A DNA stretch of 5,437 nt from JAOTYV01 sp041557595 (GCA_041557595.1 JBFFGE010000243.1:1-5437), one strand, 5' to 3'. Counted from the stretch's first letter, positions 1 through 5,437 are shown. Numbers and translations: made by a program. The notes: a model not told the origin generated them from the sequence alone.

Positions 1-59
1 AGGGCCGAATGGACAACCTATCGAAAGACCACATCTAGCACGGCTTGCGGCGAGACCCT

Positions 60-107
60 CCCAACCCGATACTTCGAGGCCCGGTTCCGGTACCGCCCAA
101 CCCGATA
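60..107. repeat. 12-bp direct repeat in the leader of the first CoA-transferase gene
   Basis: The sequence cccaacccgata occurs exactly at 60-71 and again at 96-107, a 36-bp period. The second copy ends on the first base of the Shine-Dalgarno AAGGAG. Between the copies lies the 8-bp palindrome CGGTACCG (88-95). This is seen directly. A role as a paired operator, or as a trace of a small local duplication, is inference. Confidence 0.5.
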
Positions 108-112
108 AGGAG
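107..112 (+). promoter_or_regulatory. Shine-Dalgarno AAGGAG fixing the start of the first CoA-transferase
   Basis: AAGGAG lies 6 nt before the ATG at 119. It decides the start, because the reading frame is open upstream all the way to the left edge of the window (from position 2). The paralogue downstream begins at the same residue (M-T/S-R-P-Y/F-E-G), which supports the same choice. No convincing -35/-10 pair was found in 1-106, so the operon promoter may lie to the left of the window. Confidence 0.8.
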
Positions 113-118
113 TCCTCC

Positions 119-1306
119 ATGTCCCGTCCCTTCGAAGGCATCAAGGTCATCGACATCACCCATGTCCTGGCCGGTCCCTTCGCCACCTATCAACTTGCCC
201 TGCTGGGCGCCGATGTCATCAAGGTCGAGCAACCCGGGGAGGGCGACCAGAGCCGCGAGTCCGGGCCCGACCACGACCTGAACCAGGCGAAAATGGGGAC
301 GTCCTACCTCAATCAGGGCTCGAACAAGCGCTGCATCACGCTCGACCTGAAAACCGCCCAGGGCCAGGAGATCATGCGCCGGCTCGCCAAATCCGCCGAC
401 GTTCTGGTCGAGAACTACCGGGCGGGCGCCTTGCGGGCGCTGGGATTGGGATATGACGATTTGCGGGTGCACAATCCGGGTCTGATCTATTGCTCGCTGA
501 CGGCCTGGGGCCAGGACGGACCGCGCGGCGACCACACCGCCTACGACCAGGTGATCCAGGGCTATTCCGGCGTCATGTCGATAACCGGCACCGCCGAGAG
601 CGGGCCGATGCGCTGCGGACCGCAACTGCTCGATTTCGGCACCGGGACAACTGCCGCCTTCGCCATCGCCAGCGCCCTGTTTCATCGCGAACGGACCGGC
701 GAAGGGCAGCATATCGACGGTTGTCTCACCGACACCGCCTTCGTCCTGATGAGCGCGCAAATCACCGGCTGGCTCCGGACCGGCAAGGAGCTCGGGCCCC
801 AAACCACGGGCCGCGGCAATGCCAGCCACAGCGCCTATGAAACCAAGGACGGCACACTGATGGTCGGCGCCAGCAACCGCGGCCAGCACAAACGATTGTT
901 CGAGGCGCTCGGACGGCCGGAAATGGGCGACAAGTCATACGAGTACCGGCGGGAGAACCGCGACGCGGAGGCCGCTTTCCTGAGCGATATTTTCGCAACC
1001 CGGACGGCGCAGGAATGGGAGGAGTTTCTGCAGGCGCGACACGTCCCGGCAGCCCGGCTCCGCACCGTCGCCGAAGCGGTGAACGATCCGCAGGTGGCGC
1101 ACCGCGCGATCCATCACCGGCATAACGACGCGCCGGGCGTCGACGGCCCCTTCACGGTCCCGGTCGCCGCGTTCAAATTCGCCAAGGACGGTCCACGGGT
1201 CGATACGCCGCCGCCGCCGCTCGGCGCGCACAATGACGAGGTGCTGACCGAACTCGGCTATGGAGCGGCCGACATCGCCGGATTCCGAGAGCATGGCGTG
1301 ATCTGA
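119..1306 (+). CDS. CaiB/BaiF family III CoA-transferase, first paralogue
   Basis: A cytoplasmic 395-aa enzyme of the family III (CaiB/BaiF/formyl-CoA transferase) type, which moves CoA from an acyl-CoA donor to a carboxylic acid through an aspartyl-bound intermediate. The N-terminus carries the family CoA-binding signature: THVLAGP (residues 14-20), then LGADVIKVEQP (29-39) and DQSR (43-46). DVLVENYRAGAL (94-105) and LIYCSLTAWGQDGP (122-135) are further family blocks. The expected catalytic aspartate is D172 in QLLDFGTG, matching Asp169 of Oxalobacter formyl-CoA transferase. The C-terminal P-x-LG-x-HNDE-x-L motif (366-376) is intact. Length is typical for the family and no frameshift is seen. 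It starts the cassette, 90 bp before a second gene about 60% identical. The exact acid substrate cannot be assigned, and the family name alone does not identify the pathway. The start at 119 is supported by AAGGAG. Confidence 0.95.
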   Translation: MSRPFEGIKVIDITHVLAGPFATYQLALLGADVIKVEQPGEGDQSRESGPDHDLNQAKMGTSYLNQGSNKRCITLDLKTAQGQEIMRRLAKSADVLVENYRAGALRALGLGYDDLRVHNPGLIYCSLTAWGQDGPRGDHTAYDQVIQGYSGVMSITGTAESGPMRCGPQLLDFGTGTTAAFAIASALFHRERTGEGQHIDGCLTDTAFVLMSAQITGWLRTGKELGPQTTGRGNASHSAYETKDGTLMVGASNRGQHKRLFEALGRPEMGDKSYEYRRENRDAEAAFLSDIFATRTAQEWEEFLQARHVPAARLRTVAEAVNDPQVAHRAIHHRHNDAPGVDGPFTVPVAAFKFAKDGPRVDTPPPPLGAHNDEVLTELGYGAADIAGFREHGVI

Positions 1307-1346
1307 ACACCGGCGTTCCGTGTCCCGCTTGCCGCCTCCCCGTCAC

Positions 1347-1365
1347 GCTCCGATAATGGCGGAGC
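1347..1365 (+). other. Small intercistronic hairpin between the CoA-transferase genes
   Basis: GCTCCG (1347-1352) and CGGAGC (1360-1365) form a perfect 6-bp stem around a 7-nt loop in the 90-bp gap. No U-run follows it, so it does not look like an intrinsic terminator. It could affect mRNA processing or be chance. A still smaller one (CGCCG-ttt-CGGCG, 2587-2599) sits in the next gap, just after the stop of the second gene. Confidence 0.3.
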
Positions 1366-1396
1366 AACGCGCAACCAGAATTCGGGAGAACGCCGC

Positions 1397-2584
1397 ATGA
1401 CCCGGCCCTATGAAGGCATCAAGATCATCGACATCACGCATGTGCTGGCCGGTCCGTTTGCGGCCTATCAACTGGCGGTTCTGGGGGCGGACGTCATCAA
1501 GGTGGAAAACCCCGAGGATTGCGATCAAAGCCGCAACACCGGCTACGATCCGGAACTCAACCGCACGAATATGGGGACCGGCTACCTGACACAGGGATCC
1601 AACAAGCGGTCGATCACGCTCAACCTCAAGACCGAAAAGGGGCGCGAAATCCTGATGGCGCTCGTCAAGGATGCCGACGTTCTGGTCGAAAATTTTCGGC
1701 CCGGGGCGTTCCCCGCGCTGGGCATCGGCTATGAGGACATGAAGAAAATCAATCCGACGCTGATCTACTGCTCGATGACCGCTTTCGGACAGGACGGGCC
1801 GCGCGGTACGCAAACCGCCTACGACCACGTCATCCAGGCGCTATCGGGCATCATGGCGATCACCGGCACCCCCGAAGTCAGCCCGCTGAAAACCGGCACC
1901 CAGGTCATCGACTACGCCACCGGGACCATGGCGGCCTTTGCAATTTCCACCGCCCTGTTCCAGCGCGAGAAAACCGGCAAAGGGCAGTATATCGACAGCT
2001 CGATGCTGGATGTCGCGTTGATGATGCTCGGCTCCAACATCACGGGTTTTCTGCATACCGGCAAACATCCCCGCCCGAGCGGCAACGACCATCACTACGC
2101 CAGCTCCAGCTTGTATGAGACAAAGGATGGCATGGTCATGCTGGCGGCCAGCAACAAGGGCCAGCATACGCGCCTGTTCAAGGCGTTGGGCCGGCCGGAC
2201 ATGGGCGACAAGGACTACGACCACCGGATCGCAAACCGCGAGCCCGAGGCGGAATTGCTGAAAGGCGTCCTGGCCGAACGGACGGCCGACGAGTGGGAGA
2301 ATTACCTGCAGGAGAGCCACGTCCCGGCGGGCCGGGTCCGCACCATGGGCGAAGCCTTGCAAGATCCACAATTGAAGACACGGAAAATCCTGCACCGGCA
2401 CCCGGAAGTGCCCGGCGTGGGCGAGAATGTCACGGTTCCCATGTGCGCCTTCAAGCTGGCCCATGGCGGGCCAAGCATCGAAACGCCGCCGCCCCGGCTT
2501 GGCGAACATAATGATGAAATCCTGGGCAAGCTCGGCTATGCGGCAAGCGATATCGCGGCGCTGCGCGACGCCGGGGTCATCTAG
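1397..2584 (+). CDS. CaiB/BaiF family III CoA-transferase, second paralogue
   Basis: A 395-aa cytoplasmic CoA-transferase of the same family as its upstream neighbour, aligning with it end to end without a gap at about 60% identity (roughly 238 of 395 by hand). Residues 11-20 (IDITHVLAGP) are identical, and the catalytic aspartate is again D172, here in QVIDYATG (codon 1910-1912). LVENFRPGA (96-104), GQDGPRG (131-137) and the C-terminal PPPRLGEHNDEIL block are conserved. Divergence concentrates at residues 201-240 (about 14 of 40 identical), just before the ETKDG motif. In formyl-CoA transferase the flexible glycine loop over the active site falls in this area. The two enzymes may therefore take different acids, or form a heteromer as BbsE/BbsF-type and SmtA/SmtB-type pairs do; this is inference. 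Shine-Dalgarno GGGAG (1384-1388) lies 8 nt before the ATG. The stop is TAG, and the next gene begins 49 bp later. Confidence 0.95.
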   Translation: MTRPYEGIKIIDITHVLAGPFAAYQLAVLGADVIKVENPEDCDQSRNTGYDPELNRTNMGTGYLTQGSNKRSITLNLKTEKGREILMALVKDADVLVENFRPGAFPALGIGYEDMKKINPTLIYCSMTAFGQDGPRGTQTAYDHVIQALSGIMAITGTPEVSPLKTGTQVIDYATGTMAAFAISTALFQREKTGKGQYIDSSMLDVALMMLGSNITGFLHTGKHPRPSGNDHHYASSSLYETKDGMVMLAASNKGQHTRLFKALGRPDMGDKDYDHRIANREPEAELLKGVLAERTADEWENYLQESHVPAGRVRTMGEALQDPQLKTRKILHRHPEVPGVGENVTVPMCAFKLAHGGPSIETPPPRLGEHNDEILGKLGYAASDIAALRDAGVI

Positions 2585-2633
2585 TGCGCCGTTTCGGCGG
2601 TCCGCAACCGCATAGCATTCTGAAGGACAGGAC

Positions 2634-3902
2634 ATGAAGCAGGACCGGTTTGGAAATCCCCATTCGCCGGGCGTCCCTTATGCGCGCGGGTCGATTGTCA
2701 CCAGCACACAGGACGATCTGGCGAAGCTTCGCGTCGCCTGGCAACACATCGCGGAGCGCTGCGGTCCGGACAATCCTTCCGCGGTTTTCAACCTTTCCGG
2801 CCTGGAGCGCAGCATGCCGCCGGTCCAGGTCGCTCCGGAAATGCTCGACGATGAAATCGCCCCGGCGTTGTGCGGCGACCATCTGGCCGCGCTCGTCCTG
2901 GATCATCTCGGCGGGGATCCGGCGATCCATGACACGCTGATCCTGAACCGACAGACCGCGGCCATATTGGCCGCGACGTTGGTGATGGCCAAACCGGGCG
3001 ACACGGTCATCGGCGTATCGCCCACCTATAGCCATCCCTGCGTCGTCCGGGCGGCCGCGCGCGCCGGCGCCGGTTTCATCGACACGGTCGGTTACGCGGC
3101 CTTTCGCGACGCCATGGAACGGCAGGAACGGCCGCCGCTGGTCGCCCTGACGCGCCTCGCGGTGAGCTACGAAATTCTGCCGCAAGAGGAGATTTTCAAG
3201 ATTGTCGATCTGGCCAAAGCCATGGGCGCGCGCGTGCTGGTCGATGATGCCGGCGGCGCCCGGGTCGGGCCGGCCATTTTCGATCAACCGAAATCGCTGC
3301 AGTTCGGCGTGGACGTCGCCTCGACCGGGCTAGACAAATACGGCACGATCGGCCCCAGGCTCGGCGTGCTCGCCGGTACCCGCGATATCGTCGCGGAGAT
3401 TCGGGCCTGTGCTTTCGAGCTTGGCGTCGAAGCCCGCCCGATGCTCTACCCCGCCGTCATCCAGTCCCTGGAACAATACGATCCCCAGCGGGTCCGCGAC
3501 CTGGTAAGCACGACCAAAGACGTTGCGAATGCCCTGAAAAAACGGCTGGGCAACCGGGTGACCGAGACACCCGTCACGGCACAGCTTCAGGGCGAGGATA
3601 TTCTCGAGATGGCAATGGAACGGGCCGGCGTCCTGGAGCCCGCTATTGTGCCTTACGAAGCGACCGCGGCGCTGGCGATGATCCTGTTGCGCGACCACGG
3701 TATCCTCACCGTTCATTTTGCCGGCATGCCGCCGGGCACCGGCGCGCTGCTCATCAAGTTCCTTCCACCGGAAACATTGGATCGATTCGGCGGGCCGTCG
3801 CGCTTTGCCGAAGCGGTCGACCGCGCACTCGATTCCCTGTCTGAAATCATTACCGATTCCGAGGAAATTCGTAATTTGCTGCTCAACGCGAAAGTGGCAT
3901 AG
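2634..3902 (+). CDS. SelA-like fold-type-I PLP-dependent enzyme
   Basis: A 422-aa cytoplasmic enzyme with the large domain of fold-type-I PLP proteins. VLVDDAGGARVGP (201-213) supplies the aspartate that pairs with the pyridine nitrogen (D204 or D205). ASTGLDKYGTIGPRLGVLAG (229-248) supplies the probable Schiff-base lysine K235, followed by the G-P-x-x-G-x-L-x-G stretch typical of SelA and D-glucosaminate-6-phosphate ammonia-lyase relatives. AKPGDTVIGVSPTYSHP (119-135) resembles the cofactor-phosphate and substrate-side region of the large domain. A C-terminal small domain runs from about 270. It is unlikely to be true selenocysteine synthase: the N-terminus differs, and no SelB, SelD or tRNA-Sec is nearby. 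The family includes lyases, transferases and beta- or gamma-eliminating enzymes, so the reaction is unknown. AAGGA (2623-2627) sits 6 nt before the ATG. It is third in the cassette, which suggests that its product or substrate is linked to the acids handled by the CoA-transferases. Confidence 0.85.
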   Translation: MKQDRFGNPHSPGVPYARGSIVTSTQDDLAKLRVAWQHIAERCGPDNPSAVFNLSGLERSMPPVQVAPEMLDDEIAPALCGDHLAALVLDHLGGDPAIHDTLILNRQTAAILAATLVMAKPGDTVIGVSPTYSHPCVVRAAARAGAGFIDTVGYAAFRDAMERQERPPLVALTRLAVSYEILPQEEIFKIVDLAKAMGARVLVDDAGGARVGPAIFDQPKSLQFGVDVASTGLDKYGTIGPRLGVLAGTRDIVAEIRACAFELGVEARPMLYPAVIQSLEQYDPQRVRDLVSTTKDVANALKKRLGNRVTETPVTAQLQGEDILEMAMERAGVLEPAIVPYEATAALAMILLRDHGILTVHFAGMPPGTGALLIKFLPPETLDRFGGPSRFAEAVDRALDSLSEIITDSEEIRNLLLNAKVA

Positions 3903-3969
3903 CCAAAATTTGAGGTCGTGAGGACACTGGATCCAAATCCCAAACCCTAGGAAAACATTGAAATTCCTA

Positions 3970-3997
3970 TTGCCTCTATAGGGCTAGCACCTATACT
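3970..3997 (+). promoter_or_regulatory. Candidate sigma-70-type promoter for the 88-aa gene
   Basis: TTGCCT (3970-3975, 4 of 6 to TTGACA) and TATACT (3992-3997, 5 of 6 to TATAAT) are separated by 16 bp in an AT-rich spacer. Transcription would start near 4004 and give a leader of about 120 nt. A weaker second option is TTGCAG (4020-4025) with AATAAT (4044-4049) at 18-bp spacing. Both are consensus matches by eye only. Confidence 0.4.
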
Positions 3998-4112
3998 TTA
4001 TGCATACTACGAATTTACTTTGCAGGCGCATCGTAGGATGGACAATAATGGCAAAGTCGTCAATTAGTTAAGTAAGATGCGCGGGTCCTGTGTATGACCC
4101 TCGATAACAAGC

Positions 4113-4119
4113 GGAGAAG
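4113..4119 (+). promoter_or_regulatory. Shine-Dalgarno GGAGAAG of the 88-aa gene
   Basis: GGAGAAG ends 6 nt before the ATG at 4126. This is the main evidence that the short reading frame after it is translated, in a region where competing frames have no comparable site. Confidence 0.65.
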
Positions 4120-4125
4120 TCTATC

Positions 4126-4392
4126 ATGGCAGGCAAGGGTGAAGACGTGACTGTTGGTGACCTGCTGCGCAAGACCAACTCGACAGACTGGATTTGGCAA
4201 GTCACTGAATTCGTGACCCCTCGCGGTCACCAACCCCACGCACGGCTCGTGCGCGTAAACTATCCTTCTGACAGCCGAATGTTTGCGATCGCTGCGTTGC
4301 GGGACAGGCGTCTTTTCGTCGACGCCGACCAGCCGCGACGGCGGGTCGAATCCCCATTGCCGATTCAATGGGGTCCGCAACTCGAGGCTTGA
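4126..4392 (+). CDS. Uncharacterised 88-aa small protein
   Basis: I do not recognise a named family. The 88-aa product has no signal peptide and no membrane segment, so it is probably cytoplasmic. Residues 8-65 look like a compact beta-rich fold: VTVGDLLRKT, then WIWQVTEFVTP, HARLVRVNYPSDSRMFAIAAL and DRRLFVDA. The pattern of alternating hydrophobics with a central H-A-R-L-V-R-V resembles small hypothetical proteins of alphaproteobacteria (recalled impression, not a search). The tail after about residue 66 is rich in Arg, Pro and Gln and less ordered. It contains no cysteine, so no zinc-ribbon or disulfide is possible. GGAGAAG 6 nt upstream supports the start, and a promoter-like pair lies about 130 bp upstream. 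It is convergent with the secreted-protein gene to its right and appears to be its own transcription unit. Confidence 0.65.
   Translation: MAGKGEDVTVGDLLRKTNSTDWIWQVTEFVTPRGHQPHARLVRVNYPSDSRMFAIAALRDRRLFVDADQPRRRVESPLPIQWGPQLEA
4352..4373. repeat. Perfect 8-bp inverted repeat at the end of the 88-aa gene
   Basis: CCCCATTG (4352-4359) and CAATGGGG (4366-4373) are exact reverse complements around the 6-nt loop ccgatt, inside the last codons of the 88-aa gene. No U-run follows on either strand within the next few bases, so it is not a classic terminator. It could be an mRNA-stabilising hairpin or a protein-binding site. Confidence 0.55.
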
Positions 4393-4393
4393 G

Positions 4394-4415
4394 AGCGGGG
4401 CGCAATCTCGCCGCT
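4394..4415 (+). other. Weak imperfect hairpin just after the 88-aa gene
   Basis: AGCGG(gg)CG and CGCCGCT can pair as 7 bp with a 2-nt bulge around the loop caatct, starting 2 nt after the stop. It lacks a U-tract. It could help end or protect the transcript, but it may be chance in GC-rich DNA. The rest of the convergent gap to 4542 shows nothing clear except an imperfect GCCGG...CCGGC stem (4532-4561) that overlaps the stop of the opposing gene. Confidence 0.2.
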
Positions 4416-4542
4416 ACCGCGGATCAACCGGCCCGGGGAATTCGTACACAGTCGAATCGGTAAGCATTCCGGCAGATGGTCGTCGGGATGCCTTTCGTCT
4501 TGCCCAACCCCTCCATCCCCAAACCTTCGCTGCCGGATCGCC

Positions 4543-5004
4543 TCAACGGCGCGATGCCGGCTGGGCGTCGCCGAGGCCGCAAGCCCAACGTGAAAAATTG
4601 TCGTTTAAGGTCCGCGCATTGGGCGGCGGCACTATATGCGAGAAGCGCAGCATCAAAGACAATTTCGATCCTTTGACCTGCGCGACATCTTCGATTTCCT
4701 TGGACCATGCCCCACTTCCGACTCGTGTCGGGTTTGTCGGCCGGATAAAAAACGGTTTCTTGGTGGTGACCCGACGCCCAGTGCCTTGATCGATCGGATA
4801 GAGGCGTATCCACTTCCGGCTTTGCCAATCGACGGGGCCGTCGGTGACATACAAGGACTGGCCGCTCTTATAGGCAAGCGTCCTGGCTTCCACCATATAG
4901 CCCCAACCCTGCCAGCATTCCGCGCTCCACGCAGGGACGGGGATAGACACCGCTGCCGGCGCCAGAAAACATAGCCACAGACCTATTTTTCGACATGGAA
5001 TCAT
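4543..5004 (-). CDS. Secreted or periplasmic 153-aa protein of unknown function
   Basis: I do not recognise a named family. Starting at the ATG at 5004-5002, the product has a textbook Sec signal: a short basic n-region (MIPCRKIG), a hydrophobic core (LWLCFLAPAAVSIPV, 9-23), then a likely cleavage at VPA-W (25/26) or WSA-E (28/29). The mature part is about 125 aa and basic, with C30 and C142 near its two ends, positioned to form one disulfide. It contains SLYVTDGPVDWQSRKWIRLY (50-69) and FSHIVPPP (121-128). There is no lipobox, so a soluble periplasmic or exported fate is more likely than a lipoprotein. The frame is open further upstream to a TTG at 5091, but that would bury the signal peptide. 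The Shine-Dalgarno is poor (GAGG 12 nt before ATG), which lowers certainty on the start. A TATATT box (5095-5090) could be its -10; no good -35 was seen. The gene is convergent with the 88-aa gene. Confidence 0.6.
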   Translation of the reverse strand: MIPCRKIGLWLCFLAPAAVSIPVPAWSAECWQGWGYMVEARTLAYKSGQSLYVTDGPVDWQSRKWIRLYPIDQGTGRRVTTKKPFFIRPTNPTRVGSGAWSKEIEDVAQVKGSKLSLMLRFSHIVPPPNARTLNDNFSRWACGLGDAQPASRR

Positions 5005-5105
5005 GAAATAGCGAGTCCTCGACTCTGCGTTCGACGGTGCCGCTCTTTTTAAGATCAGAGGAGCAAGGCCGCCGTCTCTCGGTTCGGCCAATATACCATA
5101 TGCTG

Positions 5106-5147
5106 AAAATGCGTAACGGCGGCCCGTCCGGACCGCCGTGTACGCAT
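5106..5147 (-). terminator. Intrinsic terminator of the H1-like gene
   Basis: Read on the minus strand, a long GC-rich hairpin lies 27 nt past the TAA at 5175. The outer stem pairs 5109-5115 with 5141-5147, a single G bulges at 5140, and the inner stem ACGGCGG (5116-5122) pairs with CCGCCGT (5133-5139) around a 10-nt loop. It runs directly into a short UUUU tract (5109-5106). The opposite strand has no T-run after the stem, so it acts in the minus direction and separates the H1-like gene from the secreted-protein gene. Confidence 0.75.
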
Positions 5148-5174
5148 AACTAATCAGCCAAGTGAACAGATCGA

Positions 5175-5437
5175 TTAGGCGATCTTGCGTCCGCCGAACC
5201 GATTGTACACGACGAGCGACGAGGACGACTTACGCGCCGAGGAACGACGCGCCTTGGACGCCTTGCGCACCGGGCTCTTGCGAGCAACTTTGCGCTTCGC
5301 CATGCTCTTCTTGGCGGGCTTACGCGCCGCAGGCTTCCGCTTCGCAACGGTTTTCCGCTTCACGGTCTTGCGCGCGGTCGTCTTGCGAGCCGCAGGCTTC
5401 CGCTTCGCAGCGGTTTTCCGCTTCACGGTCTTGCGCG
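5175..5437 (-). CDS. Histone H1-like Lys/Arg/Ala-rich DNA-binding protein, 5' end cut by the window edge
   Basis: A highly basic, low-complexity protein that probably binds DNA in the nucleoid without sequence specificity, like bacterial histone H1-like and AlgP-type proteins. Of the last 83 residues, 20 are Lys and 15 are Arg (42% basic), with no Asp or Glu. The visible part holds two copies of a 21-residue repeat built from RKTVKRKT-x-AKRKPAARK, then a degenerate RK/SS-rich stretch, and a distinct tail SLVVYNRFGGRKIA that is the only hydrophobic segment. The frame stays open to the right edge with another repeat start, so the true start lies outside; a GTG at 5426 and an ATG at 5303 are internal. 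Total length is unknown, since such proteins vary by repeat number. It ends at TAA and is followed by a strong terminator. It appears unrelated in function to the metabolic cassette. Confidence 0.85.
   Translation of the reverse strand, partial: RKTVKRKTAAKRKPAARKTTARKTVKRKTVAKRKPAARKPAKKSMAKRKVARKSPVRKASKARRSSARKSSSSLVVYNRFGGRKIA
5326..5437. repeat. 63-bp tandem repeat inside the H1-like gene
   Basis: Positions 5326-5374 and 5389-5437 match at 48 of 49 bases (the only change is a/g within ttcgcaacgg versus ttcgcagcgg), with a period of exactly 63 bp or 21 codons. The 14-bp remainder of the unit is less conserved. The second copy reaches the window edge, so more copies may follow. An in-frame period means that copy-number change would alter protein length without a frameshift. 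Confidence 0.9.

Larger units (their letters stand above)
3903..4125. other. AT-rich intergenic spacer between the cassette and the 88-aa gene
   Basis: This 223-bp stretch is visibly richer in A and T than the genes on either side, especially 3940-4080. No strong intrinsic terminator follows the PLP gene; the best local stem (GGAT-ccaa-ATCC near 3930) is only 4 bp. Minor stems are CCTAT/ATAGG around 3967-3983 and GGGTC/GACCC (4083-4087 with 4096-4100). It most likely holds the promoter and a long 5' leader of the downstream small gene. Confidence 0.5.

Noticed and set aside
1..108. Open frame from the left edge to a TAA at 106-108, and a short frame ending at a TAG at 36-38
   Set aside because: Either could be the tail of an upstream gene, but the residues visible are too few and resemble no family, so no partial gene is called.
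35..889. Long open frame of 284 codons antisense to the first CoA-transferase
   Set aside because: It mirrors a strongly supported gene in GC-rich DNA, where antisense stops are rare. Its translation is Gly/Ala/Val-rich with no recognisable motifs. The same holds for the antisense frames at 1841-2635, 2577-3287 and 1343-1828.
2634..3902. Naming the PLP gene selA (selenocysteine synthase)
   Set aside because: Only the cofactor core is similar. The N-terminal domain and the gene context do not fit selenocysteine synthesis.
4000..4071. 23-codon frame starting at ATG 4000 beside the candidate promoter
   Set aside because: The ATG lies upstream of the predicted transcription start and has no Shine-Dalgarno, so it is most likely chance.
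4341..4355. GCGGGTCGAATCCCC resembles a tRNA T-arm
   Set aside because: It lacks one T of the invariant GGTTCGAATCC loop, has no matching acceptor, D-arm or anticodon stem upstream, and lies in a coding frame.
4283..4789. 168-codon plus-strand frame
   Set aside because: It overlaps both the 88-aa gene and the opposite-strand secreted-protein gene, lacks a Shine-Dalgarno, and its product is low in recognisable structure. The signal peptide on the other strand is stronger evidence.
5326..5437. Regular repeats near the right edge considered as a CRISPR array
   Set aside because: The repeats are in frame, have no unique spacers of uniform length, and encode the Lys/Arg repeat of the H1-like protein.

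Overview
The window looks like chromosomal DNA of a GC-rich proteobacterium, probably an alphaproteobacterium. The reasons are GC-rich third codon positions, Shine-Dalgarno-led ATG starts, two CaiB/BaiF CoA-transferases, and a lysine/arginine/alanine-repeat histone H1-like protein. No rRNA, tRNA, transposase, CRISPR array or phage gene was found, so the genus cannot be fixed from this sequence.

Left part (1-3902, plus strand): a compact three-gene cassette. Two tandem, gap-free, equal-length (395 aa) family III CoA-transferases are about 60% identical by hand count. They are followed after 49 bp by a 422-aa fold-type-I PLP enzyme of the SelA-like superfamily. Each gene has its own Shine-Dalgarno, the gaps are 90 and 49 bp, and no convincing internal terminator is visible, so they are probably one transcription unit. 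A reasonable but unproven reading is a small catabolic or detoxifying module: the PLP enzyme acts on an amino-, hydroxy- or sulfur-substituted acid, and one or both CoA-transferases (perhaps as a heteromer) move CoA between organic acids. The substrate cannot be read from the sequence.

Middle (3903-4392): a visibly AT-richer spacer with a plausible sigma-70-type promoter leads into an 88-aa uncharacterised small protein on the plus strand.

Right part (4393-5437, minus strand): a 153-aa secreted or periplasmic protein with a clear signal peptide, convergent with the 88-aa gene. Beyond it lies the 3' end of a histone H1-like basic protein built on a 63-bp/21-aa repeat that runs off the right edge, followed by a good intrinsic terminator.

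The most interesting content is the paired CoA-transferase plus PLP-enzyme cassette. Nothing here proves a wholly new system, and the other genes appear to be independent units.
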